Below are positions 1-6,795 of a stretch of 16,302 nt of DNA, one piece after another. The position numbers and the translations under genes were made by a program. This DNA comes from JASFQI01 sp050115555 (GTDB lineage Bacteria > Desulfobacterota > DSM-4660 > Desulfatiglandales > HGW-15). The stretch covers positions 1 through 16,302 of the forward strand of contig JASFQI010000079.1 of assembly GCA_050115555.1 (NCBI GenBank), written 5' to 3'. A model generated the notes under the pieces. That model was not told the origin of the DNA, did not search any database, and saw only the letters and a list, made by a program, of their open reading frames with translations. How positions within the stretch are numbered: the first letter of the stretch is position 1; each line of letters opens with the position of its first letter.

Positions 1-465
1 GGGGTCCCGAATCCCGAAGACCCTGGACAGCACCCGGCGGACATTGCCGTCCACCGTGGCCTCGGGCATTCCAAAGGCAAAGCTCAGGATGGCGCCTGCC
101 GTGTACGGACCGATCCCGGGAAGGCCCAGAAGTGCGTCCCGGTCTCGAGGAATCTCCCCGGAAAACCGGTCCACAACCTCCCGGGCGGCCCGGTGGAGGT
201 TGCGGGCACGGCTGTAGTAGCCCAGGTTTTCCCAGGCCTTGAGCACGTCCTGAAGCGGGGCGTCGGCCAGTGCCTTCACCGTGGGGAATCGCTTCAGGAA
301 CCTTTCATAGTAAGGGATCACGGTGTCCACACGTGTTTGCTGTAGCATGATCTCGGATACCCATACGGTGTATGCGTCGGCAGACCTTCTCCAGGGGAGG
401 TCCCTTTGGTGCTCCGCGTACCAGTCCAGAAGTCGCTCGACAATCCACTGCTGCTTACGCTCCAT
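1..465 (-). CDS. mutY: A/G-specific adenine glycosylase MutY, N-terminal part (cut by window edge)
   Basis: This is a base-excision repair glycosylase that removes adenine mispaired with 8-oxoguanine. Reading leftward from the ATG at 463-465, 155 codons stay open to the window edge; the rest, including any Fe-S cluster and NUDIX-like C-terminal domain, lies outside. Visible hallmarks are LPWR near residue 25, SEIMLQQTRV with the catalytic Glu at residue 38, the helix-hairpin-helix LPGIGPYTAGAI near residues 115-126, and ATVDGNVRRV with the catalytic Asp at residue 139. Endonuclease III relatives share the HhH fold, but the Glu in EIMLQQT is specific to MutY. The gene is divergent from the cyclase at 658, with about 190 bp between the start codons. 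No strong Shine-Dalgarno is seen (GAGG lies almost against the ATG). Confidence 0.95.
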   Translation of the reverse strand, partial: MERKQQWIVERLLDWYAEHQRDLPWRRSADAYTVWVSEIMLQQTRVDTVIPYYERFLKRFPTVKALADAPLQDVLKAWENLGYYSRARNLHRAAREVVDRFSGEIPRDRDALLGLPGIGPYTAGAILSFAFGMPEATVDGNVRRVLSRVFGIRDP

Positions 466-482
466 ACCTCGCCCCCGTTTCC

Positions 483-512
483 TTGACCCAAATCCCGCTT
501 TTCCCCTATACT
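483..512 (+). promoter_or_regulatory. Sigma70-like promoter for the cyclase gene
   Basis: TTGACC at 483-488 and TATACT at 507-512 are separated by 18 bp, close to the sigma70 consensus. Transcription would start near 519 and read into the cyclase gene with a leader of about 140 nt. The leader contains an 8-bp inverted repeat (CCCGGTTT at 581-588 and AAACCGGG at 591-598) that is not followed by a T-run, so it looks like a 5'-UTR hairpin rather than a terminator. Confidence 0.6.
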
Positions 513-657
513 TCATTCACATCGTATCATGGAGGCAGATCCCGGCACGCTCCTTTTCTTCGATCCCTTTTGTCTCGAAGCCCGGTTTCAAAACCGGGGC
601 CTTGAATCCGACCCTGTGCCGGCCCCTCATGTCCACCCTTCGCAGTCAGGATATTTC

Positions 658-1590
658 ATGGATAAGGACCTGCCCGATCCGATCCTCACCAAGCTGATCC
701 GGCTGACCGGCGAGGTGTCGCGGGGCCAGTACGACAATGCCCGAAAGATCTTCGAGCTGACCAAGACGGGCCATTACCCGGACCGCGTGACCGAGCTCGC
801 CGAGTCCTTTGGCATGATGCTCGTTCAGATCGAGGCGAGGGAGTACCGTCTCGAGCAGATGATCGAGGACCTTCACCGCAAGAACGCCGAGCTGGAAGAG
901 ACTCTTCGCAAGGTCGAGCTGCTCGAAAACATCCGGACCCATTTGTGCAAGTTCGTGCCGGAGTCGGTCAAACGCATCATCGAGGCCCGGCCCGATTCCC
1001 CGGACCTGGAAAAGCACAAGGCCGACGTCTCGATCCTCTTCCTGGACATCGCCGGATACACGCGCATGAGCGAGAGCGTGCCGCAGGACCGAATGAACGA
1101 GCTCGTGGAGACGTACTTTTCGAGCTTCCTGGACCACATTCACCAAAACAAGGGAGACATCAACGAAACCGCCGGGGACGGGCTCATGATCATCTTTCAG
1201 GATGCGGACTCGACCCGGCACGCTCACAATGCCGTGTCCACGGCACTGGCCATTCATGAGACCACGGAGGGCATCAACCAGAAGCTGGCAGAGCGATCCC
1301 AGCCCGTGACCGTGAATATCGGGATCAACTCGGGCACGGCCTCGGTGGGGTCCACGCGATTCGAAGGGATCACAGGCACACGCTGGACCTACACGGCTTC
1401 CGGACCCGTCACCAACGTGGCCGCCCGCATCGGTTCCCTGGCCCGGGACGGCGAGATCCTGATCGGCGAGGAGACAGCCGGCCGCATTCGGGATACCTTT
1501 CCCCTGGAGTCCAGGGGCTGTCCCAAGCTGAAAAACGTGCAAAAGCCGATCGAGGTGTTTCGAGTGATGAAAAGCAGGATTAAGGATTGA
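658..1590 (+). CDS. Class III adenylate/guanylate cyclase with coiled-coil N-terminus
   Basis: Cytoplasmic class III nucleotide cyclase (cyclase homology domain), 310 residues from the ATG at 658. The frame is open from an ATG at 529, but that start has no Shine-Dalgarno and the extra 43 residues are low in family-like content; 658 has a modest AGGA 6 nt upstream. Residues about 1-60 are a helical region of unknown role, 57-95 a coiled coil (EAREYRLEQMIEDLHRKNAE), and 120-305 the catalytic domain. Metal-binding Asp130 lies in LFLDIAGYT and Asp174 in TAGDGLMIIF. The transition-state pair Asn253 and Arg257 is in TNVAAR. There are no membrane segments, so this is a soluble enzyme probably regulated through the helical N-terminus. 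By hand alignment the base-selecting positions read Glu170 and Thr246, so the product (cAMP or cGMP) cannot be called. The last codons fall within a repeat arm that continues past the stop. Confidence 0.9.
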   Translation: MDKDLPDPILTKLIRLTGEVSRGQYDNARKIFELTKTGHYPDRVTELAESFGMMLVQIEAREYRLEQMIEDLHRKNAELEETLRKVELLENIRTHLCKFVPESVKRIIEARPDSPDLEKHKADVSILFLDIAGYTRMSESVPQDRMNELVETYFSSFLDHIHQNKGDINETAGDGLMIIFQDADSTRHAHNAVSTALAIHETTEGINQKLAERSQPVTVNIGINSGTASVGSTRFEGITGTRWTYTASGPVTNVAARIGSLARDGEILIGEETAGRIRDTFPLESRGCPKLKNVQKPIEVFRVMKSRIKD

Positions 1591-1720
1591 AGGGGTAAGG
1601 ATTAGCAAAAACAGGATTGAAGGATTAAGGGATAAGGGGTAGCCTCGGTTTTTCGTAATCCTTAATCCTTACCCCTTAATCCTCGCCCTTCAATCCTTAC
1701 CCCTCTAATCCTTAATCCTG
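1575..1720. repeat. Long imperfect inverted repeat of GGATTAAGG-type words
   Basis: The arms at 1575-1603 (purine-rich on +) and 1692-1720 (pyrimidine-rich) are complementary over 29 bp with about two mismatches. Between them, further copies of the same words (AGGATTAAGG on the left, CCTTAATCCT on the right) could extend the fold around 1613-1690. The left arm covers the last codons and stop of the cyclase gene. The structure may act as a processing or termination site, but it lacks a classic U-tract. A similar layout lies at 6450-6790. Confidence 0.7.
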
Positions 1721-1728
1721 AACAAACC

Positions 1729-1741
1729 GGCCCTTCGGGCC
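1729..1741. repeat. Small hairpin with GAA/TTC triloop
   Basis: GGCCC at 1729-1733 pairs with GGGCC at 1737-1741 around a TTC loop (GAA on the minus strand). It sits 17 nt before the GTG start at 1759. It resembles the three GAA-loop hairpins at 6689-6789, which also follow a pyrimidine-rich repeat arm and precede a start codon. Confidence 0.5.
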
Positions 1742-1758
1742 CGCATTCGGAGACCACC

Positions 1759-3093
1759 GTGAACGAGAAATCCGCCAAGAAAAAGGTCGTATCCATGAGC
1801 GTGCCGGCCGATGCGGCCTTCCTCCCCCTGGCCACGGCCTTTGTGGAAAAGGCTGGAAACGGCCTGGGCCTGGGACACAGCGAAGCCCTGGCCCTGACCC
1901 TGGCCACGGAAGAGCTCTTCAGCTACCTCTGCGGCCTGGCTTCGCCGGACCAGGAGGTGGGCATTCGATGCACGAACGGGGGGTATTACATACGCGCGGA
2001 CTTCGACTTCCCGGTCGAGGACTTCAACATGCGCGCCTTCAACCTCACCGCCCAGGTCTCGGTGGAGGACGAATCCAGCCTCCAGGAAATGGGCCTCCTC
2101 ATTGCAGCGCGCTCCGTGGACCGCTTCCAGGTAACCGAGCAACCCGGGCATGGGGTTCAGCTTACCCTGCTCAAGGAAAAGGCCTATCCCGGAGTGGAGC
2201 ACGAGGAGCAGGCGCCATCCGCAAGGCCTTTGGAGACCTTTTCCGTTCGCCCCCCGGAGACGGAGGAGCTCAAGCTCTTTGTTGTGCTCGTGGAAAGGTT
2301 CTACCCCGCGCATCTCATGCCGCGCGCCTTTCATTACCCGGGCAAGGTCGTGGACATGGTGGGCGGCGGAGAGTACCGCGCAGCCCTGGCCGTGGGATCG
2401 CGCGGGGAGATCGGGGGCGGTATTCTCTGGCACTGGATCGGGCAAAAGACCGTGGAGTGCTTCGGCCCCTACCTCTTCGACCAGGAACCCGGGAGCGCCA
2501 TGGGCCGGGAGCTCCTCGAAGCCTGCCTGGGAAGCATCGCCCGGACCCCGGTGGTCGGCCTTATCAACCGCCTCCCCACGGACGCCTTGCCCCGCGAGTA
2601 CTTCGAGCCCCTGGGCTCGGTCCATGTGTATCGGAAGGGGGAAGACGAGCCCGTTCTCCTGGAGGCCTCGTTCCGGCAGATGCAGGAGGACCCCGGCACC
2701 TCGGTCTGGTGCCACACGCAGCTGGAGCCCTTTCTGAAGGATGCGTACCAGCGGCTGGTCCTCCCCCGAAACATTCGTCTCGTGCAGGACCTCGGGGAAA
2801 CCAAGTCCCAATACTCCGTGCTCTCCGCGGACGTGAACCGGTCCCAGCAGGTGGTCACGCTGCGGCCCATTCATACCGGCGCGGACATCCAGGAGAACCT
2901 GGCCGGGCATATTCGGCTCTTTGAGCAGGACGCCCGCACGAGCCTCTTCTTCGAGATGGACGTGTCCCGGGCCTGGCACGCGGACTTCACGCCCGCGCTC
3001 TTTGCAAACGGCTTTTCCCCGCGCATCGTGCTTCCCTATGCAGGCGAGGGCGACCTGGTCATCTTTCAACGGGCAAAGGGAGGGGCCGCATGA
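1759..3093 (+). CDS. Degenerate RsbW-like HATPase domain joined to a GNAT-like acyltransferase domain
   Basis: A 444-residue two-part protein. Residues about 15-140 follow the RsbW/SpoIIAB anti-sigma kinase fold: LALTLATEELFSYL aligns with the N-box of the true RsbW at 9927, and QEMGLLIAAR with its G2 loop. Key ATP-site residues look lost: the N-box Asn is replaced, no DxG is visible (ADFDFPVEDFN instead) and the G2 loop lacks GxG. Residues about 165-440 resemble a GNAT N-acyltransferase (AALAVGSRGEIGGGILWHW, then MGRELLEACLGSIA), without a clean acyl-CoA motif. The GTG start at 1759 is preceded by CGGAG at 1747-1751; an ATG at codon 13 is a weaker alternative. The stop overlaps the ATG of hisC (ATGA), so the pair is probably translationally coupled. 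No membrane segment is seen. It may have lost kinase activity and serve as a binding module; the GNAT substrate is unknown. Confidence 0.75.
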   Translation: MNEKSAKKKVVSMSVPADAAFLPLATAFVEKAGNGLGLGHSEALALTLATEELFSYLCGLASPDQEVGIRCTNGGYYIRADFDFPVEDFNMRAFNLTAQVSVEDESSLQEMGLLIAARSVDRFQVTEQPGHGVQLTLLKEKAYPGVEHEEQAPSARPLETFSVRPPETEELKLFVVLVERFYPAHLMPRAFHYPGKVVDMVGGGEYRAALAVGSRGEIGGGILWHWIGQKTVECFGPYLFDQEPGSAMGRELLEACLGSIARTPVVGLINRLPTDALPREYFEPLGSVHVYRKGEDEPVLLEASFRQMQEDPGTSVWCHTQLEPFLKDAYQRLVLPRNIRLVQDLGETKSQYSVLSADVNRSQQVVTLRPIHTGADIQENLAGHIRLFEQDARTSLFFEMDVSRAWHADFTPALFANGFSPRIVLPYAGEGDLVIFQRAKGGAA

Positions 3094-4199
3094 CCCTGCC
3101 TACCCTGAACCGGCTCGTCCCCGAGCACATCCAGCGTTTCGAGGCTTACATTCCCAGCAAGCCCGACGACGAGCTCAAAAAGCTTTACGGGTGCGAGCGC
3201 CTGTTCCGCCTGAACAACAACGAGAACCCCCTGGGTCCTCCCCCGGCCGCCTGCGACGTCATTGATCGTTTTCCCCCGCCCCGTGCCTCCATCTACCCGA
3301 GCGGCGATGCCTTTCACCTCCGCCGGGCCCTGGCCGACACATTCGGCCTGCATCCGGACCAGTTCCTGGTAGGAAACGGGGCCAACGAGGTCATCTCTTT
3401 TGTGATCAAGGCCTTCTGCCGGGAAGGCGACAACATCGTCACTGCGGACAAGACCTTTGCCGTGTACGAGTGGGTGGCCGAGTTCTCGGGATTCGAGGCC
3501 CGCCTGATCCCCTTGATCCACTTCGGATTTGACTTCAACGGGATGCTGCACCACGTGGACGAACGCACCAAGGTGATCTTTCTCTGCAACCCCAACAACC
3601 CAACGGGGCACTACTGGAACGAAGCCATGCTTCGGCGCTTCCTGGAGCAAATCGGGGGACGCCAGATCGTGGTGGTGGACGAGGCCTACGCCGAGTTCGT
3701 GCAGCAGGACGACTACCCGGACGGCCTGCGCCTCATCGAGGAGTACCCGCACCTGGTGGTCTTTCGCACGTTCTCCAAGATGTACGCCCTGGCCGGGCTT
3801 CGCATCGGCTACCTGGCCGGGGACCCGGAGGTGGTAGACATCATCCGGCGGACATGCGTGGTGTACTCGGTCAACGCCGTGGCCCAGGAGGCCGCGCTGG
3901 CCGCGTTGGGCGATTCGGAGCACATTCACCGGACCCGCGACATGGTGCGACAGGGCAAGGCCTTTCTTCGAAAGGAGCTGGAGGGCTTGGGGCTTCAGCC
4001 GCTCGACGGGGAAGGCAACTTCCTCATGGTCAAGCTCCCTATGAGCGACAGCCTGGCCTACCGCAAGCTCATGACCCAGGGGGTCATGGTCCGCACCATG
4101 ACCGGTTTCCGCTTTCCCAACTTCATCCGGGTCACCATCAGCCACATGGAGGCCATGGAGGCGTTCGTGGAGGCCCTGGCAAAGGTGCTTCCGCGGTAA
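3090..4199 (+). CDS. hisC: Histidinol-phosphate aminotransferase HisC
   Basis: PLP-dependent fold-type I aminotransferase that makes histidinol phosphate from imidazole-acetol phosphate and glutamate in histidine synthesis. At 369 residues it has the usual family length. The N-terminus LVPEHIQRFEAYIPSKPDDE and LNNNENPLGPPP is typical of HisC. NPNNPTG at 168-173, Asp197 in VVVDEAYAEF (PLP pyridine contact) and the Schiff-base Lys230 in TFSKMYALAGLRIGY are all present, so it should be active. The ATG overlaps the stop of the upstream RsbW/GNAT gene by four bases; no other his genes are in the window, so this is a hisC outside a his operon. CobD-type threonine-phosphate decarboxylase and tyrosine/phenylalanine aminotransferases share the fold and are minor alternatives. 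A REP array begins 19 nt after the stop. Confidence 0.92.
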   Translation: MTLPTLNRLVPEHIQRFEAYIPSKPDDELKKLYGCERLFRLNNNENPLGPPPAACDVIDRFPPPRASIYPSGDAFHLRRALADTFGLHPDQFLVGNGANEVISFVIKAFCREGDNIVTADKTFAVYEWVAEFSGFEARLIPLIHFGFDFNGMLHHVDERTKVIFLCNPNNPTGHYWNEAMLRRFLEQIGGRQIVVVDEAYAEFVQQDDYPDGLRLIEEYPHLVVFRTFSKMYALAGLRIGYLAGDPEVVDIIRRTCVVYSVNAVAQEAALAALGDSEHIHRTRDMVRQGKAFLRKELEGLGLQPLDGEGNFLMVKLPMSDSLAYRKLMTQGVMVRTMTGFRFPNFIRVTISHMEAMEAFVEALAKVLPR

Positions 4200-4218
4200 T
4201 GGAGAATCCATGGCCTTC

Positions 4219-4482
4219 GTAGGTGAGGTTTTACACCCCGCCATCCGGCGGAACGCTCCAGTACAGCCCACGCTGGCTGTGGCGGCATATAAAATGCCGC
4301 CCTACAAAAAGCAGAACCCAAGGGCCTAACGGTTTTCGTAGGGCGGGGTTTTACACCCCGCCGTCAGGGGGAACGCAACGGCACGGCCCACGCTGGCTGC
4401 GGCGGCATGTAAAATGCCGCCCTACAAAAAGCAGAACCCAAGGGCCTAACGGACTTCGTAGGGCGGGGTTTTACACCCCGCC
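4219..4482. repeat. REP/BIME-like array upstream of the RAYT gene, about 120-bp tandem unit
   Basis: Five REP hairpins alternate in orientation. Forward copies are at 4219-4242 (degenerate), 4338-4362 and 4458-4482; reverse copies at 4281-4305 and 4401-4425. Each has a GTAG head, an 8-bp stem and a TTTAC loop when read on its own strand. Forward stems are GGCGGGGT/ACCCCGCC; reverse ones are GGCGGCAT/ATGCCGCC (GTATA replaces GTAAA-side bases only in the loop of 4281). Forward copies recur every 119-120 bp with well-conserved spacers (for example CAGAACCCAAGGGCCTAACG), so the whole pair-plus-spacer is the tandem unit. These are likely substrates of the adjacent transposase. The array fills the 319-bp gap between hisC and the RAYT gene. 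Confidence 0.9.
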
Positions 4483-4518
4483 ACACTTGCATTCGCTTTC
4501 TTAAATACGCTGAAAAAC

Positions 4519-5013
4519 ATGACGATTTCCGATAGAACCAACAATCAAACCCCGCATCAACGCCATCATCCAAGGCTGAAGGATCGCAGCATCTATCAAA
4601 AGCCCGGATCTATTGGGCACATCATCATCGGCACCAAGGACAGGTACCCCCTGTTTGAAAAAGAGGCGAATGCTTCGGAATTTAAAGATATAACGATTCG
4701 CACTTCTCAGGAGACGCAATGCCCTCTTTATGCATACTGCATCATGCCTGACCATATCCACCTTCTGATTGGAGCCGTAGAAGGGACGGGAATCGTTGAA
4801 TTCATAAAGATACTCAAAGGTCGGTTCGCAGTGTTCTGCCGGAAAACCGGGTTGAGGAGCGGACTTCAAAAGAGTTTCTATGATCACATGATTCGGAAAG
4901 ACGAGGACCTCAGAACGGTTGCCGAATACATCCTCGGAAACCCCGTGCGAAGTGGTATCACAAAACGGATCGGGGAATACCCTTTTGCAGGATCATTAGT
5001 GTTCAATCTGTGA
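4519..5013 (+). CDS. REP-associated tyrosine transposase (RAYT, IS200/IS605-like Y1 family)
   Basis: A 164-residue Y1 transposase of the RAYT group, single-strand nucleases that cut at the head of REP hairpins. The HUH motif is MPDHIHLLI (His79 and His81), and the probable catalytic Tyr137 is in AEYILGNPVRSGI, a RAYT-style C-terminal helix. Another Tyr at 121 (SFYDHMIR) is less likely. The length is complete for the family and no frameshift is seen. The only ATG available is at 4519; it lacks a clear Shine-Dalgarno, suggesting low expression. REP arrays lie on both sides (36 bp upstream, 25 bp downstream), the standard arrangement for this family. Base composition is visibly more AT-rich than the neighbouring genes, consistent with acquisition by transfer. 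Confidence 0.93.
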   Translation: MTISDRTNNQTPHQRHHPRLKDRSIYQKPGSIGHIIIGTKDRYPLFEKEANASEFKDITIRTSQETQCPLYAYCIMPDHIHLLIGAVEGTGIVEFIKILKGRFAVFCRKTGLRSGLQKSFYDHMIRKDEDLRTVAEYILGNPVRSGITKRIGEYPFAGSLVFNL

Positions 5014-5038
5014 AGGCGCTTGAAAGGTATGTTCGATT

Positions 5039-5182
5039 GGCGGCATGTAAAATGCCGCCCTACGAAAAACAGAACCCCAAGGAACCGACGGTTTTCGTAG
5101 GTGAGGTTTTATACCACGCCGTCCGGGGGAAGGTAATGACACGGCACACGTCGTCACGGCGGCATGTAAAATGCCGCCCTAC
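5039..5182. repeat. REP/BIME-like array downstream of the RAYT gene
   Basis: Reverse REP at 5039-5063, degenerate forward REP at 5097-5120 (GTAG head kept, stem imperfect) and reverse REP at 5158-5182. The spacer after the first copy (ACAGAACCCCAAGG, then ACGGTTTTC) matches the spacers in the upstream array. The remaining 75 bp before the MFS start show nothing recognisable. Confidence 0.88.
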
Positions 5183-5257
5183 AATAATCAGAGGTGGTAA
5201 CCCGCCTCTCAGGCAAAGCAACACGCAGCCCTACGTGAAAACCGACCGGGAACGCGC

Positions 5258-6451
5258 ATGATTGAAAAGCCCAACGACAGGATCCTCACCCGCGAGTTCA
5301 TGCTATTGAATCTTGTCGTGTTCCTTGGCTTCAGCAACCTGGCCCTGCTCTTCCAGCTCTACGACTACCTGCACACCCTGCCCATCGACCCCAAGGCCTT
5401 TGGCCTGCTCATCAGCGTGTTCTCCTTCACTGCGCTGATCCTGCGCCCTGTGATCAGCCCCTTTCTCCACCCGGGAAACGCCCGGCTCTGGATGGCCCTG
5501 GGCGCTGCCGGGAGCATGATCGCTCTTTTCGCCTACAGCCTGGCCCGCACCTTTACGCCCCTGCTCCTGGTGCGCATCCTTCACGGCGCCGGTTTTGTGA
5601 CCCTGGCCTCGGCCATGATGGCCATGGTGGTCTGCTTCATTCCAGCGCAACGAAGCGGCCAGGCCTTCGGCCTCATCTCCGTGAGCACCCTGCTCCCTTA
5701 TGCCGTGCTGCCCCCGCTCCTGGACCCGGTCCTGCAGGCCCTGGGGACCTTCGATCGCGTGCTCGGAGCGGGCGGCCTCCTCATGGTCCTGGTCTTTCCC
5801 TGCATCCTCGGCGTGAAACCGCCTTCCCTGTCCTCAGCCGAGAGCGGCGCCCCCGGACTGAGCCGGTCCGGCCTGCGCGAGAACTTTCAAGAGACCCGCA
5901 TCCCCCTGCTCCTCGCAATCACCCTGCTCTTCTTCACCGGATACACCATGATCTTCTTTTTCCTGCGAGGGTTCGGCACGCGCATCGGGATCGCCAACCC
6001 GGGGCTCTTCTACACCATCGCCACTGCGGCCATGATCGCGCTTCGACTCTTTGTGGGAGCCTTGTTCGACCGCATGAACAAGGTCCGACTCCTGGGCGTC
6101 ATGCTCCTACTGGTGGCCGGAGGCTACGGCGTGCTCCCCTTCGTCCGCGGGGCGCTCCCTTTCTTCGGCCTGGCCTGTCTCCTGGGCGTGGGCTGGGGCG
6201 CAGCCATGCCTCTGATGAACGCCCTGATCTTCGACGCCTCCCTGCCCCGGTTCAAGGGCCTCAACCTGAACATGGCCATCTGGATGATCGACGGCGGGTT
6301 CGTGCTCGGACCGCTTGCAGGCAACCTGGTCCTGGCCGGCGCGGAGGATCGCTACGGGCTGCTTTATGGGGTCTGCGCGGCGCTCATGGTCGTTGCGTTC
6401 GGGATGCTTGGGGGAGTGAAAAGACCGGGTTCAAGGGTTCGAGGGTCCTAG
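5258..6451 (+). CDS. Major facilitator superfamily (MFS) transporter
   Basis: A 397-residue inner-membrane protein with about twelve hydrophobic segments, split by a hydrophilic central loop near residues 188-207 (PPSLSSAESGAPGLSRSGLR), the usual 6+6 MFS layout. A motif-A-like RPVISPFLHPGNARLW lies after the second helix, and LFVGALFDRMNKVRLLG is its counterpart in the second half. The substrate cannot be told from sequence; it looks like the drug/metabolite exporter-like MFS type. The ATG at 5258 has GGGAA about 5-9 nt upstream. The gene stands alone after the REP array. The last seven codons (SRVRGS) come from a GGGTTCGAGGGTCC repeat word that continues beyond the stop, so the C-terminal tail is probably repeat-derived. 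Confidence 0.88.
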   Translation: MIEKPNDRILTREFMLLNLVVFLGFSNLALLFQLYDYLHTLPIDPKAFGLLISVFSFTALILRPVISPFLHPGNARLWMALGAAGSMIALFAYSLARTFTPLLLVRILHGAGFVTLASAMMAMVVCFIPAQRSGQAFGLISVSTLLPYAVLPPLLDPVLQALGTFDRVLGAGGLLMVLVFPCILGVKPPSLSSAESGAPGLSRSGLRENFQETRIPLLLAITLLFFTGYTMIFFFLRGFGTRIGIANPGLFYTIATAAMIALRLFVGALFDRMNKVRLLGVMLLLVAGGYGVLPFVRGALPFFGLACLLGVGWGAAMPLMNALIFDASLPRFKGLNLNMAIWMIDGGFVLGPLAGNLVLAGAEDRYGLLYGVCAALMVVAFGMLGGVKRPGSRVRGS

Positions 6452-6600
6452 GGTTCGAGGGGAAGGGCGAAAGGATAAAGGGAAAGGTGTTAAGGTATTG
6501 AGGTGTTGAGGGAAGAGGGGGAATACAGGAACCAGAGATCAGGGTGTCAGGGGTCGGGTTCGAGGATAAAGGTAAAAGGAAAAAGGAGAAAGGATAAAGA
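6452..6600. repeat. Purine-rich low-complexity intergenic stretch
   Basis: Almost entirely A/G on the + strand, made of words such as GGGTTCGAGG, AGGATAAAGG and AGGTGTTAAGG. The segment 6485-6507 is complementary to 6666-6688 with one mismatch in 23 bp, forming a wide inverted repeat across the intergenic region. No coding signal is seen. Confidence 0.65.
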
Positions 6601-6654
6601 AGAAAGGCATGACTCACAACCACAGCCGATACAAAATTGCAGTTTTGCTTTTCA

Positions 6655-6789
6655 CTTAACAGCTTAACACCTCAATACCTAAACACCTGGAGACCGAAGG
6701 TCTCCTTGCTTAACAGCTCGGACCCGAAGGGTCCGCCCCTTAACAGCTCAGCAGCTCAACAGCTGAACAGCTGGAGGCCGAAGGACTCC
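6655..6789. repeat. CTTAACAGCT word repeats with three GAA-loop hairpins
   Basis: CTTAACAGCT occurs at 6655-6664, 6709-6718 and 6739-6748, followed by further AACAGCT words. Hairpins with GAA loops lie at 6689-6705 (GGAGACC/GGTCTCC), 6720-6734 (GGACCC/GGGTCC) and 6773-6789 (GGAGGCC/GGACTCC, one mismatch). The loop is constant while the stem sequences differ, so pairing is preserved. The last hairpin ends 6 nt before the ATG of the next gene and could affect its translation. Confidence 0.65.
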
Positions 6790-6795
6790 AAAACC

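Noticed and set aside
529..657. N-terminal extension of the cyclase from the ATG at 529
   Set aside because: No ribosome site, closely follows the predicted transcription start, and the 43 extra residues do not look like part of the domain.
646..1608. Long minus-strand open frame opposite the cyclase
   Set aside because: It is antisense to a gene with intact catalytic motifs and shows no family features; typical shadow frame in GC-rich DNA.
5010..5261. Small open frame between the RAYT and MFS genes
   Set aside because: It reads through three REP hairpins and has no independent coding signal.
6637..6795. N-terminal extension of the adenosine deaminase gene
   Set aside because: It only translates CTTAACAGCT-type repeats and hairpins; the conserved protein begins after ATG 6796.
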